Position numbers and translations under genes: made by a program. 58,936 bases of DNA from Gammaproteobacteria bacterium (GTDB lineage Bacteria; Pseudomonadota; Gammaproteobacteria; HyVt-429): assembly GCA_013152415.1 (NCBI GenBank), contig JAADGI010000012.1, positions 1 through 58,936 of the forward strand, in the 5' to 3' direction. Under the pieces are notes generated by a model. That model was not told the origin of the DNA, did not search any database, and saw only the letters and a program-made list of their open reading frames with translations. Shown here piece after piece: positions 40,910-51,654 of this stretch (the first letter of the stretch is position 1; each line of letters begins with the position of its first letter).

Positions 40910-43279
40910 TCAGGCCCGCACTACTCGTGTCATCCCCGGACCCCCTAAGGCTGCCGTTTCAGGATAACCAGAGGGAATCAATATACAGCCATCAGGAATC
41001 CGGTTATCAATAATCAACTCCAAGGCGACAATGGCCGCACCCATATGCGCGTTGATCTTCATACCGTCACTAAAATCGAGCTTTTTTGCCTGCTCTGCAT
41101 TGACCCGTGCCGCCGGCGGTGGATTGTCGGCACAGGCCTGTAGGGCCTGGGCACGCCGGACCAGGGGGTCACTGACGTACAGGGGTACTTCACAAATGCG
41201 TTCGAGATCGATCTCGCTGGTGGTCACTGACTTGGGAGGTGCCGCAACATCAACCTCAGCCAACTTGCCGGAGCACTCCAGGCCCTCCAAATCCAGCTCC
41301 GCACGCACCTCAGCCGAGGAGGTATAATCAAACCCGGCAAGATCAAACATATTGCCTAACACCCGGAGTATCTTCCACCCAGGCCGCGCCTCCCCTTGGG
41401 GTGAGACCGCACCCCTAAAACTCTGCACACGACCTTCACCACTCACATATGTACCAGAAGTTTCACTAAAGGCTGCCAAAGGTAATTGTACGTCGGCAAA
41501 GTCAGATGCCGAGCTCATAAAAGAAGACAAGCTGACCACGAAATTGGCATCGCCGATCACCTTATGTGCATTCAATCCATCCATGCAGTCAAGCTCCGGC
41601 TCAAGACCCAACAGGACATAGGCCTTTAAGCTTTTCTTCTGCATCTGCCCCGCATTGAGCCCCGGTGCCTCTATGGCCGCACCCAGGACACCACGGTGGG
41701 GTACACACCCTGTCAACCAGGCCCCCGCGTTATTGGCAGCCAACATAGCTCCAAAATCGGCACCGATCATTTGTGCAATTACCTGGGTAATTTTATACAA
41801 GGTGCCATAAAACTCATGATTCACCGCAAGTTGGCCCATTAATAGCGCAGTCTGGTCACCCGTCTGCACGAGAACTTGTGCGACACGCCCTTCTTCCTCA
41901 CTTGGTGCCCCACCTTTGGCCCAATCGTTAACAGCATTGGGCAGGGTTTCCCCTTTTTCCTTGGCCAAGGCCTTGGCAATACGTGCCAAAGACGCAACAA
42001 ACTGCTTCGGGGGTACAATAACTTTGTGGGCAAGGTCAAAACTAAATTCATAGTCAACGGCATTAACCGCCATAATACGTGCACCACCAAGAAAAGCCTT
42101 GCGCAAACGCAAACCTAAGATGGGCTGTTCTTTGCGCACGTTACTGCCAATGATCAACACCCCTTTTTGCTTTTCTATTTCGGCAATGGGTAAACCAATC
42201 GATGGAAACAAAGGCGCCACTATGTCGTGACTAAAATCCATTTGGCGTAGACGATGATCAATATTGGAACTACCCAGACCACGCATCAATTTTTGCAGTA
42301 GATAATATTCCTCTAAAGTAGCATTGGCCGCAGCGAGTGCGCCGAGTTTATTTGCCCCAAACTGTTCGATCACCTTACGCAAACCACTGGCGGTAAAATC
42401 CAGAGCAGTTTTCCAATCGGTAGACTGCCATGTGCCATTGACTCGAATCATGGGTGTAGTCAAACGTTGATCACTATTCAAGGCTTCGTAACTAAACCGA
42501 TCACGATCAGATAACCAACACTCATTCACCACTTCATTATCACGGGGCAGGGTGCGCATAATCCGATCTCGTCGTACCTGCAAATACAGATTTGAGCCTG
42601 CGGCATCGTGGGGGCTGATAGCCGCCACATCGTTCAATTCCCATGTTCTGGCCGAATATCGAAAGGGTTTCGATGTCAACGCGCCCACTGGGCACAGATC
42701 AATAATATTTCCAGACAGCTCAGAATCCACGCTATGTTCTACATAGGTTCCAATCTCCATATGCTCACCACGACCGGTGGCACCCAACTCCATGATGCCC
42801 GCAATTTCCTGTCCAAAGCGCACACAACGTGTGCAGTGGATACAACGGGTCATATCCGTCGAAATCAAGGTCCCCAGGTTTTTATTCAAAACCACTCGTT
42901 TGCTTTCGTGGAATCGAGATACATCACCACCGTAGCCCACCGCCAAGTCCTGTAACTCACACTCACCGCCCTGATCACAAATAGGACAGTCCAGCGGGTG
43001 ATTGATGAGCAGGAACTCCATGGTGCCCTTCTGCGCCTCAATAGCACTGGCCGACCGAGTGAAGACTTTCATTCCTTCCACGACCGGGGTTGCACAAGCC
43101 GGCAAGGGTTTAGGTGCCTTCTCTACTTCTACCAGACACATACGACAGCTGGCTGCGATCGAGAGCTTCTTGTGATAACAGAATCGGGGGATGTAGATAC
43201 CAGCAGCATCGGCAGCATGGATGACCATGCTACCCTCTTCGGCCTCAACCTTTTTCCCGTCTATTTCAAAACTAACCAT
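40910..43279 (-). CDS. nuoG: NADH-quinone oxidoreductase subunit G
   Basis: Large peripheral-arm iron-sulfur subunit of complex I, 789 residues, shorter than E. coli NuoG (~908). The N-terminus has a 2Fe-2S ferredoxin part (CYHKKLSIAASCRMCLVEV with a later CATP), the HxxxCxxC-type region LDCPICDQGGECELQDLA and a 4Fe-4S segment DMTRCIHCTRCVRFGQEIAG. A molybdopterin-oxidoreductase-like domain without cofactor follows. The two clusters near the N-terminus are intact. Confidence 0.96.
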   Translation of the reverse strand: MVSFEIDGKKVEAEEGSMVIHAADAAGIYIPRFCYHKKLSIAASCRMCLVEVEKAPKPLPACATPVVEGMKVFTRSASAIEAQKGTMEFLLINHPLDCPICDQGGECELQDLAVGYGGDVSRFHESKRVVLNKNLGTLISTDMTRCIHCTRCVRFGQEIAGIMELGATGRGEHMEIGTYVEHSVDSELSGNIIDLCPVGALTSKPFRYSARTWELNDVAAISPHDAAGSNLYLQVRRDRIMRTLPRDNEVVNECWLSDRDRFSYEALNSDQRLTTPMIRVNGTWQSTDWKTALDFTASGLRKVIEQFGANKLGALAAANATLEEYYLLQKLMRGLGSSNIDHRLRQMDFSHDIVAPLFPSIGLPIAEIEKQKGVLIIGSNVRKEQPILGLRLRKAFLGGARIMAVNAVDYEFSFDLAHKVIVPPKQFVASLARIAKALAKEKGETLPNAVNDWAKGGAPSEEEGRVAQVLVQTGDQTALLMGQLAVNHEFYGTLYKITQVIAQMIGADFGAMLAANNAGAWLTGCVPHRGVLGAAIEAPGLNAGQMQKKSLKAYVLLGLEPELDCMDGLNAHKVIGDANFVVSLSSFMSSASDFADVQLPLAAFSETSGTYVSGEGRVQSFRGAVSPQGEARPGWKILRVLGNMFDLAGFDYTSSAEVRAELDLEGLECSGKLAEVDVAAPPKSVTTSEIDLERICEVPLYVSDPLVRRAQALQACADNPPPAARVNAEQAKKLDFSDGMKINAHMGAAIVALELIIDNRIPDGCILIPSGYPETAALGGPGMTRVVRA

Positions 43280-43290
43280 GTGATTATTCG

Positions 43291-44565
43291 CTATGCCGCT
43301 TCAATGTGGCATCGGCCACTTTCTATATGTGTTTCGAATTCGCCACGGAAGTGCTTTATAAAACTTGCCACCGGCATAGCCGCCGCATCACCCAAGGCAC
43401 AAATAGTACGGCCTGCGATCTTGGTGGTCATATCCATCAACAGATCCAGATCTTCACTACGGCCCTGGCCATTTGCGATACGATGAATCACCCGATACAA
43501 CCAACCGGTGCCCTCCCGGCAGGGAGTACACTGACCGCAAGACTCCTCATAATAAAAATACGATATCCGCTCCAGCACTTTAACCATACAGGTCGTATCA
43601 TCCATTACGATCACCGATCCTGCCCCCAGCATAGAACCCGCCTTGGTGATGGAATCATAGTCCATAGTCAGGCCCATCATCACATCCCCAGGTAGCACCG
43701 GTGTCGAAGAACCCCCCGGGATCACGGCCTTGAGCTTGCGCCCATCGCGCACACCTCCCGCCATCTCCAACAATTTCAGGAAGGGCGTACCCATAGGTAT
43801 TTCATAATTTCCAGGCCTATTGACGTGACCGGAGACCGAAAAAATTTTGGCGCCACCATTGTTAGGGATACCCAGGTCAGCAAACCATTTGCCACCACGC
43901 CTCAATATAACCGGCACCGAGGCCAGACTCTCGGTATTGTTAATGGTGGTCGGCCGACCGTATAACCCATAGTTTGCCGGGAACGGAGGCTTGAATCGGG
44001 GTTGACCTTTCTTACCTTCCAAAGATTCCAACAGCGCGGTTTCTTCGCCACAAATATAGGCCCCGGCACCAAGATGGGTATGGAGCTCAAAATCATTGCC
44101 GGAACCTGACAAATTCTTCCCTAACAACCCGGCTTCGCGGGCCTCTTCCAGAGCCGCTTCCCAGCGATCCACGGGCTCCCCCATAAATTCACCCCGGATG
44201 TAGTTATAGCCCACAGTAGCGCCAATGACATAACCTGCAATGGCCATGCCTTCAATCAAAGCATGGGGGTTGTAACGTAATATATCTCTATCCTTAAAAG
44301 TGCCAGGCTCACCCTCATCAGTGTTACAAACGATATATTTTTGGCCGGGTGCATTACGTGGCATGAAACTCCATTTAAGTCCTGTAGGAAACCCCGCACC
44401 GCCACGTCCGCGCAACACAGAAGCCTTTAGATCCTCAATAATTTCTTCCGGTGGCGTAGATTCCTTTAATATCTTCCGCCATACCTTATACCCACCAGCC
44501 TCTTCATAGGCCTTGAGTGTCCAGAGTTGATCCTGGCCGTCCTTTGGCAAGCACACGTTGGTCAT
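43291..44565 (-). CDS. nuoF: NADH-quinone oxidoreductase subunit F
   Basis: NADH- and FMN-binding subunit of complex I, 424 residues. FMN/NADH site elements [16 protein letters not shown] and [19 protein letters not shown] are present, and the N3 cluster is in [15 protein letters not shown]. Its ATG shares one base with the nuoE stop (TAATG), indicating coupled translation of the NuoE-NuoF pair. Confidence 0.97.
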   Translation of the reverse strand: MTNVCLPKDGQDQLWTLKAYEEAGGYKVWRKILKESTPPEEIIEDLKASVLRGRGGAGFPTGLKWSFMPRNAPGQKYIVCNTDEGEPGTFKDRDILRYNPHALIEGMAIAGYVIGATVGYNYIRGEFMGEPVDRWEAALEEAREAGLLGKNLSGSGNDFELHTHLGAGAYICGEETALLESLEGKKGQPRFKPPFPANYGLYGRPTTINNTESLASVPVILRRGGKWFADLGIPNNGGAKIFSVSGHVNRPGNYEIPMGTPFLKLLEMAGGVRDGRKLKAVIPGGSSTPVLPGDVMMGLTMDYDSITKAGSMLGAGSVIVMDDTTCMVKVLERISYFYYEESCGQCTPCREGTGWLYRVIHRIANGQGRSEDLDLLMDMTTKIAGRTICALGDAAAMPVASFIKHFRGEFETHIESGRCHIEAA

Positions 44566-45035
44566 TATTCGAGTGCCTCTAAAATTGAGTCAATCTTCTC
44601 TGGAGTGAGATTTTCGTAACATTGCTTACCAATTTGCATCATTGGTGCACCCCCACAAACCGCCAGACACTCCACTTCTTTTAACGTGAACCGGCCATCA
44701 TCCGTGGTCTTACCCAGCTTGATCCCCAATTTTTTCTCGAGGTGGGCAACAACGGTATCTGACCCACACAGCATGCAAGACACATTGGTGCAGACACATA
44801 TCTTGTGCTTTCCCACTGGAGTCAAATCATACATCGAATAGAAAGTGGCCACCTCATAAACCTGGATGGGACGTAACTCCAGCAACTTAGCCACAAAGTC
44901 CATCATTTCGTTGCTCAGCCAACCCTTTTCTTCCTGAGCAATATGCAGGGCCGCCATCACCGCCGACTGCTTTCGCGTTGCGGGGTATTTGGCGATTTCC
45001 TTGTTTATGCGATCTAGAGATTCTTGATTGAGCAT
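44565..45035 (-). CDS. nuoE: NADH-quinone oxidoreductase subunit E
   Basis: Thioredoxin-fold subunit carrying 2Fe-2S cluster N1a, 156 residues. The four cluster cysteines are in [10 protein letters not shown] and [14 protein letters not shown]. The N-terminal helix bundle ([24 protein letters not shown]) is typical. Seven bases after nuoD. Confidence 0.97.
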   Translation of the reverse strand: MLNQESLDRINKEIAKYPATRKQSAVMAALHIAQEEKGWLSNEMMDFVAKLLELRPIQVYEVATFYSMYDLTPVGKHKICVCTNVSCMLCGSDTVVAHLEKKLGIKLGKTTDDGRFTLKEVECLAVCGGAPMMQIGKQCYENLTPEKIDSILEALE

Positions 45036-45042
45036 CTGCGGT

Positions 45043-46296
45043 CTACCTGTCTATCTCACCAAAAACGATGTCCTGGGTGCCGATGATGGCCACCAAATCA
45101 GCGATCATGTGGCCCTTGACCATCTCATTAAGCGCCCCCAGATGGGCAAACCCCGGCGCACGTACCTTCACACGGTAAGGTTTATTGGCCCCATCCGAGA
45201 TCAAGTAGACACCAAATTCACCTTTGGGATGCTCCACAGCAGCATAGGCCTCACCCTTGGGTATGCAATAACCCTCGGTAAACAATTTAAAATGATGTAT
45301 GAGGGCCTCCATGTCCCGCTTCATGGTTTCGCGCGCAGGCGGTACCAGTTTATGGTCACCCACAATCACCGGTCCTGGATTATTTCGTAACCACTGGACA
45401 CACTGGCGAATGATGTTATTGGACTGACGAAACTCCTCTATACGCACCAAATATCGATCATAACAATCACCATGGGTCCCCACCGGAATATCAAAGTCAA
45501 TTTGATCGTAGACTTCATAGGGCTGTTTCTTGCGTAAATCCCACTCCACCCCTGAAGCTCGCAACATGGGACCGGTGAACCCAAGTTGTAGTGCCCGTTC
45601 CGCATCGACCACACCAATCCCAACGGTGCGTTGTTTCCAGATACGATTATCGGTCAAAAGGGTTTCGTATTCGTCCACACGGGACGGAAAACGCTCAGTA
45701 AAGTCCCAGATAAAATCCAGCAATGACCCTTGCCGGTTGCTGTTCATTCGGGCAATGTCTTTCTCACCGTGCCACTTCGATGTTTCATATTGCGGCATAC
45801 GGTCGGGCAGGTCACGATAAACGCCACCAGGCCGATAGTAGGTTGCGTGTAGCCGTGCCCCGGAAACGGCTTCATAGCAATCCATCAGATCTTCGCGTTC
45901 ACGGAAGGTATACAAGAATACGGTCATGGCCCCCACATCCAAGGCATGGGTACCCAACCACATGAGGTGATTTAGAATTCGGGTAATCTCATCGAACATT
46001 ACCCGAATGTACTGGGCTCGCTCAGGCGGCTGGACACCAAGCAACTTCTCTATAGCCAAGACATAACCATGTTCATTGGCCATCATGGACACGTAGTCCA
46101 AGCGATCCATATAGCCAATACTCTGATTATAAGGTTTACTCTCGGCCAGTTTCTCCGTAGCCCGATGCAACAAACCGATATGTGGGTCGGCTCGTTCGAT
46201 GACTTCACCATCCAACTCCAGCACCAACCGCAACACACCGTGCGCAGCCGGGTGCTGTGGGCCAAAATTCATCGTGTAATTACGTATCTCGGCCAC
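45043..46296 (-). CDS. nuoD: NADH-quinone oxidoreductase subunit D
   Basis: Hydrogenase-like 49-kDa subunit lining the quinone site with NuoB, 417 residues. Recognised by [31 protein letters not shown] and [13 protein letters not shown]-like region ([18 protein letters not shown]). The start is a GTG at 46296 preceded by AGAGGG at a five-base spacing, which overlaps the end of nuoC by 17 bases. NuoC and NuoD are not fused, unlike in E. coli. Confidence 0.96.
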   Translation of the reverse strand: MAEIRNYTMNFGPQHPAAHGVLRLVLELDGEVIERADPHIGLLHRATEKLAESKPYNQSIGYMDRLDYVSMMANEHGYVLAIEKLLGVQPPERAQYIRVMFDEITRILNHLMWLGTHALDVGAMTVFLYTFREREDLMDCYEAVSGARLHATYYRPGGVYRDLPDRMPQYETSKWHGEKDIARMNSNRQGSLLDFIWDFTERFPSRVDEYETLLTDNRIWKQRTVGIGVVDAERALQLGFTGPMLRASGVEWDLRKKQPYEVYDQIDFDIPVGTHGDCYDRYLVRIEEFRQSNNIIRQCVQWLRNNPGPVIVGDHKLVPPARETMKRDMEALIHHFKLFTEGYCIPKGEAYAAVEHPKGEFGVYLISDGANKPYRVKVRAPGFAHLGALNEMVKGHMIADLVAIIGTQDIVFGEIDR

Positions 46297-46891
46297 TGTA
46301 TCCCTCTTCGCGAATCACTCGCGGCACAAGCACCCGTGGTTTAATGGTGACGGGTTGGTAGACGACACGGCCCTTGTCGGCATCGTAACGCATCTCCACA
46401 TGACCACTGAGCGGAAAGTCTTTACGAAATGGGTGGCCCACAAAACCATAATCGGTCAGTATTCTCCGTAAATCCGGATGGCCTTCGTAAACTATACCAA
46501 AAAGATCAAAGGCCTCGCGCTCAAACCAATTGGCGGAATTCCAGATACCAACAACCGAATCCACTATAGGCAAATCATTGTCAAGAAAAACCCGTAGCCT
46601 AATGCGCTGATTGTGCGCTATTGACAATAAATGATAGACCGATGCATACCGATTGCTGGGAGTTTCGACAGGAATCTCCTCGTAACCATAAGACAGATAA
46701 TCAACACCACAAATATCTATAAGCTGTTTAAATTCGAAGCCATCATCATCCCGCAATATCCTGCATACCTGCAGCAGTTCACTGCGCTTGATCTCCAGAG
46801 TAAGTTCACCGTGGTTAATAGAACAGACATCTATTGCGGCTTCGAATTTTTCTTTCGCGCGCGCAGCAAGTGACTCGATGGAAGTGGGCAT
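46280..46891 (-). CDS. nuoC: NADH-quinone oxidoreductase subunit C
   Basis: The 30-kDa peripheral subunit of complex I, about 203 residues. Signature elements are [20 protein letters not shown] and [20 protein letters not shown]. The frame is open to a TTG at 46906; the ATG at 46891 is preferred, though neither has a clear ribosome-binding site. The 3' end overlaps the nuoD start. Confidence 0.95.
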   Translation of the reverse strand: MPTSIESLAARAKEKFEAAIDVCSINHGELTLEIKRSELLQVCRILRDDDGFEFKQLIDICGVDYLSYGYEEIPVETPSNRYASVYHLLSIAHNQRIRLRVFLDNDLPIVDSVVGIWNSANWFEREAFDLFGIVYEGHPDLRRILTDYGFVGHPFRKDFPLSGHVEMRYDADKGRVVYQPVTIKPRVLVPRVIREEGYSGRDT

Positions 46892-46912
46892 GGATGAGGG
46901 GCTCAAATAAGA

Positions 46913-47389
46913 TTAGCGTGCGATGGTATTGGTACGCTTAATTTTCTTTTGCAACTGCAAAATACCATACAACAAGGCTTCTGGTGTGGGTGGACACCCA
47001 GGAACATAAACATCAACCGGAACAATACGGTCACAGCCACGCACAACAGAGTAAGAATAGTGATAATACCCACCGCCATTTGCACAGGAGCCCATGGATA
47101 TGACCCAACGAGGTTCAGCCATCTGGTCGTAAACGCGCCGTAGAGCTGGCGCCATCTTGTTGACCAGAGTACCGGCCACAATCATCACATCAGACTGGCG
47201 TGGGCTGGGGCGAAATAACATACCAAAGCGATCAAGGTCATAGCGGGATGCACCGGTCTGCATCATCTCCACTGCGCAGCACGCCAAACCAAAGGTCATG
47301 GGCCACATGGAGCCCGTGCGGGTCCAGTTAATCAGCTTGTCTGCGGAAGTTGTGACCCAACCACGCTCCAAATATCCCTCTATTCCCAC
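46913..47389 (-). CDS. nuoB: NADH-quinone oxidoreductase subunit B
   Basis: Carries cluster N2, the last electron donor to quinone, 158 residues. The cysteines are in [20 protein letters not shown] and [14 protein letters not shown]. The frame is open to an ATG at 47410, but the GTG at 47389 has AAGGGG seven bases upstream and yields [15 protein letters not shown], the normal family N-terminus. It overlaps the end of nuoA by ten bases. Confidence 0.95.
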   Translation of the reverse strand: MGIEGYLERGWVTTSADKLINWTRTGSMWPMTFGLACCAVEMMQTGASRYDLDRFGMLFRPSPRQSDVMIVAGTLVNKMAPALRRVYDQMAEPRWVISMGSCANGGGYYHYSYSVVRGCDRIVPVDVYVPGCPPTPEALLYGILQLQKKIKRTNTIAR

Positions 47390-47736
47390 TCCAGCGCCCC
47401 TTTTAACCATTCATAAATAAAACCGACAACCAGGATCCCCAAAAATAACATCATGGACAAGAATCCGTATTCACCAATCTCCCCGAGGACGGTGGCCCAA
47501 GGAAATAAGAATGCGATTTCAAGGTCAAATATAATAAATAGAATGGCAACTAAATAATAACGCACATCAAACTTCATACGCGCATCTTCAAATGCTTCAA
47601 ATCCACATTCGTAGGGAGACAGTTTCGCACTATCGGGTTTATTTGGCGCAAGCATCCAGCCCATTAGTATTGGCCCGACACCAACCAAAATACCAACAGC
47701 CAGGAAGATCATTATTGGAAGGTAGTTCTGAAGCAT
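47380..47736 (-). CDS. nuoA: NADH-quinone oxidoreductase subunit A
   Basis: Three-helix membrane subunit of complex I, 118 residues. The quinone-cavity loop with the conserved cysteine is in [23 protein letters not shown]. The subsequent helix [15 protein letters not shown] is typical. First gene of the nuo operon, about 250 bp downstream of tRNA-Leu. A weak promoter candidate precedes it. Confidence 0.96.
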   Translation of the reverse strand: MLQNYLPIMIFLAVGILVGVGPILMGWMLAPNKPDSAKLSPYECGFEAFEDARMKFDVRYYLVAILFIIFDLEIAFLFPWATVLGEIGEYGFLSMMLFLGILVVGFIYEWLKGALEWE

Positions 47737-47800
47737 AGAGAGCAGTCGTCCTACTCGTTATTAATTCGGTGATTAACTATTATTGTCCTGCTTCGGAGGC

Positions 47801-47829
47801 AGTCTAGGCGTCAGAATCACAAAAATCAA
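47801..47829 (-). promoter_or_regulatory. Possible nuo operon promoter
   Basis: On the minus strand TTGATT (47824-47829), 17 bases and TAGACT (47801-47806). The -10 matches four of six consensus bases. The leader to nuoA would be about 60 bases. Other AT-rich hexamers upstream are possible, so this is tentative. The rest of 47737-47983 contains no gene. Confidence 0.4.
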
Positions 47830-47983
47830 CCCTATAAAATAAGGTCTTTTTTGTCTTTTTGTTTTTAATTTTGCTACCCGTATAAGCAATACCTATCGGG
47901 TGTTTGTTCATTATTCTGCGTGTGGCACGCCCCGTCCGCCATATCTGCCGGTGGCGAACGTAGCGCCCGTATTGCACATTTAA

Positions 47984-48068
47984 TGGTGCCGAAGGCCGGA
48001 CTCGAACCGGCACGGCTCGCGCCACCACCCCCTCAAGATGGCGTGTCTACCAATTCCACCACTTCGGC
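47984..48068 (-). tRNA. tRNA-Leu (GAG)
   Basis: An 85-base class II tRNA gene with encoded CCA. The acceptor stem GCCGAAG/CTTCGGC pairs fully. The anticodon loop TTGAGGG gives GAG, closed by CCATC/GGTGG. A variable arm (TGGCGCGAGCCGT) follows. It sits between secG and nuoA; in E. coli the GAG-reading tRNA-Leu (leuU) also follows secG. Confidence 0.95.
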
Positions 48069-48096
48069 TTTTACTTTTTAACTACACAAATGAAAC

Positions 48097-48119
48097 AGGG
48101 TGCAACTTTGCCGCACCCT
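48097..48119 (-). terminator. Weak terminator-like hairpin after secG
   Basis: AGGGTGC, a nine-base loop and GCACCCT form a seven-base stem on the minus strand, followed by GTTTCATTT. The T-run is interrupted. It lies only nine bases past the secG stop and just before tRNA-Leu, so it could be partial or a processing structure. Confidence 0.4.
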
Positions 48120-48127
48120 CCGCATCA

Positions 48128-48475
48128 CTACTGAGGCACTTCTGGTAATTGCGGTTTAGATTCAGATTCTTTTGTGGCTTCCTGTGCTTTCTCATCAACA
48201 GCCTGGACCTGAATCTGCTGATCCGTGACGCTAGTGGGCGCAGCAAGGTTGGCATACTGGTAAGCCAATAGCATGCTGGTCAAAAAAAAGGTGGTCGCCA
48301 AACCTGCTGTGAGCCGTGTCAAGAAATTTGCCGATCCACGACTGCCGAATAAAGTTTGTGATCCACCGCTGCCAAAGGCAGCACCCATATCGGCACCCTT
48401 GCCCTGCTGTAGCAAAACCAGGGCAACCAGACTTACTGCCGCCACCATATGGATTATAAGTATAAATTGAATCAT
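48128..48475 (-). CDS. secG: Preprotein translocase subunit SecG
   Basis: Small subunit of the SecYEG channel, 115 residues, two membrane helices. [41 protein letters not shown]-type core is recognised by the segments [15 protein letters not shown] and [14 protein letters not shown]. The acidic and Gln/Glu/Lys-rich C-terminal tail is variable in the family. It follows tpiA by seven bases and precedes tRNA-Leu as in E. coli. Confidence 0.96.
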   Translation of the reverse strand: MIQFILIIHMVAAVSLVALVLLQQGKGADMGAAFGSGGSQTLFGSRGSANFLTRLTAGLATTFFLTSMLLAYQYANLAAPTSVTDQQIQVQAVDEKAQEATKESESKPQLPEVPQ

Positions 48476-48482
48476 GACCTGT

Positions 48483-49250
48483 TCATCCTAAGTCTTGGTT
48501 TTTGGTCGCATTACATATTCCGAGAAAGTCTTGCGCCTTGAGTGACGCGCCACCAATCAAACCACCATCAACATCTTCGTTGGCAAACAACTCAGCGGCA
48601 TTATCAGGCTTGACGCTACCCCCATAGAGTATCCTCAAACCATTGGCAATATTGGCATCTTTATCAGCGAGCTTTGTACGAATGAACTTATGGACTTCCT
48701 GTGCCTGATCGGCACTCGCCGTTTTACCGGTACCAATAGCCCATACCGGCTCATAGGCAATGACCGTATCTTTAAGCCCTGCTATGCCCACTACTGCCAG
48801 CACGGCATCAAGTTGGCGGCCCACTACCGATTCAGTCTGACCCCTTTCACGCTCTTCCAAAAGCTCGCCCACACACAGGATGGGGATCAACCCTGTCTTT
48901 TGGGCCTGTTGAAATTTTTCTGCTACAAGGTCGTCGCTCTCACCATAGATCGAACGCCGCTCGGAGTGTCCCACGATAACATAGGTGGAACCAAAATCTT
49001 TGAGCATGCCGCCGGATATTTCGCCAGTGTAGGCACCGCCATCATGGGTGTCCAGATTCTGACCCCCCCAGCTTACCGAAGTACCGGCCAATTTTTCGGC
49101 GACAACGGGGATCAGTATAGAAGGTGGACAAACAACCACCTCACAAGTCAGGCTGGCGTCCAATCCACCCACCACACCATCCAGTAAAGACCCGGCATCA
49201 GACCGTGTCCCATTCATCTTCCAGTTTCCTGCCACCATTGGTCGGCGCAT
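48483..49250 (-). CDS. tpiA: Triosephosphate isomerase
   Basis: Interconverts dihydroxyacetone phosphate and glyceraldehyde-3-phosphate in glycolysis and the Calvin cycle. The 255-residue TIM barrel has GNWKMNG with the active-site Asn/Lys, IVGHSERR with the catalytic His, and [12 protein letters not shown] with the catalytic Glu. The C-terminal [11 protein letters not shown] and [14 protein letters not shown] form the phosphate site. AGAGG lies eight bases before the ATG. Placed between glmM and secG, a common order in gammaproteobacteria outside enterics. The 150-bp gap to glmM shows nothing recognisable. Confidence 0.98.
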   Translation of the reverse strand: MRRPMVAGNWKMNGTRSDAGSLLDGVVGGLDASLTCEVVVCPPSILIPVVAEKLAGTSVSWGGQNLDTHDGGAYTGEISGGMLKDFGSTYVIVGHSERRSIYGESDDLVAEKFQQAQKTGLIPILCVGELLEERERGQTESVVGRQLDAVLAVVGIAGLKDTVIAYEPVWAIGTGKTASADQAQEVHKFIRTKLADKDANIANGLRILYGGSVKPDNAAELFANEDVDGGLIGGASLKAQDFLGICNATKNQDLG

Positions 49251-49403
49251 CGATCAAACCTCTTGTGTGTTTCTGTGTTAGTAATCAGACCATTCCGCGA
49301 CATATAGGGTCGCCAAACCGGCGCGATGTTACCGGGGGCGGTCCGATAAAGCAATTTCGAGACTACGATACAGGCCCAAAAACAGCCCGAAACCAGGCCA
49401 CTC

Positions 49404-50774
49404 TTATGATGCTACGGCAGCAGCACCCTTAACCACTTCAGCAAGGCTGTGGCTAATACGCTCCACCTGCTGCATATCGGTACCCTCTACCATCACCCGC
49501 ACTACCGGTTCGGTGCCCGAGCTACGCAGCAGCACACGTCCATGGGCAGCCAACTCGCCCTCTGCAAAACGCACTGCTTCTTGCACCGCAGCATTGTTAT
49601 TGACATCAAACCCCCCAGCAGCACGGCCCTGCATAGATACAGATACATTGATCATACGCTGGGGAAAGACCTGCATCCCCGATTTTAGTTCCGACAGTGC
49701 CTTGCCACTTTCAACCATCACGGTGAGGATCTCCAAGGCAGCAATGATACCGTCACCGGTGCTACTTTTATCGAGACAGATGATATGTCCAGACGACTCT
49801 CCCCCCAGGATCCAGCCCTCTGATTGCAACAGCGCCAACACATAGCGGTCTCCCACCGACGCACGCTTAAATGGGATACCCTGTCCATCAAGTGCCTGCT
49901 CCAATCCCAGGTTAGACATCACTGTCCCAACCACACCACCACTGAGTCTATCTGAAGCCTGACGAGCGATGCTCATAATATAGAGAATCTGGTCGCCGTC
50001 CACCTTTTCTCCACTACTGTCCACCATGATCACCCGGTCACCGTCCCCATCCAAGGCGATACCGAGATCGGCGGAATGTTCGATAACAGTTTGTACAAGC
50101 AACTGTGGGCTGGTTGAGCCACACTGATCGTTAATATTGAACCCATCCGGCTCCGTTGCCACGCTAATAACCTTGGCACCCAACTCGGTCAAGACTTCCG
50201 GTGCAATATGGTATGCCGCACCGTTGGCACAATCGAGGACAATGGTCAGTCCAGCCAGCGACAGGCGATGGGGAACCGTACTTTTACAATACTCGATATA
50301 GCGACCTGCGGCATCCGGAAATCGATCGGCCTTACCCAAGTCACCCGGCTCAACGACAAGCAAAGGCTTTTCCATCTCAAGTTCTATCGCCCGCTCAATC
50401 TCATCAGAAAGCTTGCAACCCTCTGGTGAGAAAAACTTGATACCGTTGTCGTAATAGGGATTATGGGAAGCACTGATCACGACACCGGCACAAGCCCGTG
50501 CAGTCCGTGTCAGATAGGCTATGCCCGGTGTGGGCATGGGCCCGAGCAAACTGATATCCACACCCGCAGCCGATAGCCCTGCCTCCAGGGCCGATTCCAG
50601 AAGATAACCCGATATGCGGGTATCTTTTCCAATGATGACTTTGCCGCGACCTTCACTCAAACCACCCAGCACCCGTCCGGCCGCCCACCCCAACTTGAGG
50701 ACAGTCTGTGGTGTAATGGGCTCTTCACCCACCCTACCTCTAATGCCATCGGTACCAAAAAACTTTTTACTCAC
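49404..50774 (-). CDS. glmM: Phosphoglucosamine mutase GlmM
   Basis: Converts glucosamine-6-phosphate to glucosamine-1-phosphate for peptidoglycan and LPS precursors. At 456 residues it has the phosphoserine loop [16 protein letters not shown], the metal loop [22 protein letters not shown] and the phosphate-binding [13 protein letters not shown]. The frame is open to 50822 but without family character; a GTG at 50774 with GAGGAG six bases upstream gives [16 protein letters not shown], the normal start. Confidence 0.97.
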   Translation of the reverse strand: MSKKFFGTDGIRGRVGEEPITPQTVLKLGWAAGRVLGGLSEGRGKVIIGKDTRISGYLLESALEAGLSAAGVDISLLGPMPTPGIAYLTRTARACAGVVISASHNPYYDNGIKFFSPEGCKLSDEIERAIELEMEKPLLVVEPGDLGKADRFPDAAGRYIEYCKSTVPHRLSLAGLTIVLDCANGAAYHIAPEVLTELGAKVISVATEPDGFNINDQCGSTSPQLLVQTVIEHSADLGIALDGDGDRVIMVDSSGEKVDGDQILYIMSIARQASDRLSGGVVGTVMSNLGLEQALDGQGIPFKRASVGDRYVLALLQSEGWILGGESSGHIICLDKSSTGDGIIAALEILTVMVESGKALSELKSGMQVFPQRMINVSVSMQGRAAGGFDVNNNAAVQEAVRFAEGELAAHGRVLLRSSGTEPVVRVMVEGTDMQQVERISHSLAEVVKGAAAVAS

Positions 50775-50825
50775 TGAGCTCTCCTCAAACCCCACATACC
50801 GATCGCGTACCCGAAGGAACACCTA

Positions 50826-51653
50826 TCAAGCACTGGCCCATTCTACCATTCGAATCACATCCCGGCTGGCCTTAACATCATGCACCCGCAGCAGAGACAC
50901 GCCATTTTGTACCGCCATCACTAACAAGGCCAAACCACCATAGAGCCTTTGATCGACCTCAGCGTCTAAAACCTTTCCAATCATCGACTTTCGGGACAAC
51001 CCCACCATCAACGGGGCCCCCAGTGCGGTAAAGCGAGATAAGCCCCGGAGTAGCTGTCGATTATGGTCCAAGGATTTGCCAAATCCAAATCCGGGGTCAA
51101 GGATGATATGGCCAGGGTCAACCCCGGCGGTGATGGCAGCCTGTTGGCGTTTAGCCAGAAACATGTACACCTCTTCTACCACGTCATCGTAACGAGGCGC
51201 CTGCTGCATGCTGTGTGGTTGCCCCTGCATGTGCATAAGACAAACAGGAACCCCCAATTGGGCCACGGTCTCAAGGGCCTGGTCAGTCCGCAGCCCATTA
51301 ATGTCATTGATAAACCCGGCACCGGCACTGACCGCCGCCCGCATCACTTCAGGTTTACTGGTATCGACAGAAATAGGCACGTTAAGAGCAGCACTAATGG
51401 CCTCAATAACGGGGATAATCCGATCCAGTTCTTCTTGAACACTCACCGCAGCGGCACCGGGACGGGTAGACTCTCCACCCACATCGATGATATCCGCACC
51501 CTCATCTACCATGGCCTGGGCACGCCCCAGGGCCAGATCGGGGGCAATAAAAAGACCCCCATCCGAGAACGAATCGGGGGTCACATTGAGAATGCCCATA
51601 ATCTGCGGACGGTCCAGCCTAAGCTCGCAACCGCCGCAACGCAACGCCGGCAC
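50826..51653 (-). CDS. folP: Dihydropteroate synthase FolP
   Basis: Condenses p-aminobenzoate with dihydropterin pyrophosphate in folate synthesis; the sulfonamide target. The 275-residue barrel shows MGILNVTPDSFSDGG, DIIDVGGESTRPGA, ISVDTSKPEVM, NDINGL, DPGFGFGKS and LVGLSRKSMIG. The frame upstream is antisense-free but overlaps ftsH; the GTG at 51653, one base after the ftsH stop, leaves about 18 residues before MGILN as in the family. Translation is likely coupled to ftsH. Confidence 0.96.
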   Translation of the reverse strand: MPALRCGGCELRLDRPQIMGILNVTPDSFSDGGLFIAPDLALGRAQAMVDEGADIIDVGGESTRPGAAAVSVQEELDRIIPVIEAISAALNVPISVDTSKPEVMRAAVSAGAGFINDINGLRTDQALETVAQLGVPVCLMHMQGQPHSMQQAPRYDDVVEEVYMFLAKRQQAAITAGVDPGHIILDPGFGFGKSLDHNRQLLRGLSRFTALGAPLMVGLSRKSMIGKVLDAEVDQRLYGGLALLVMAVQNGVSLLRVHDVKASRDVIRMVEWASA

Positions 51654-51654
51654 T

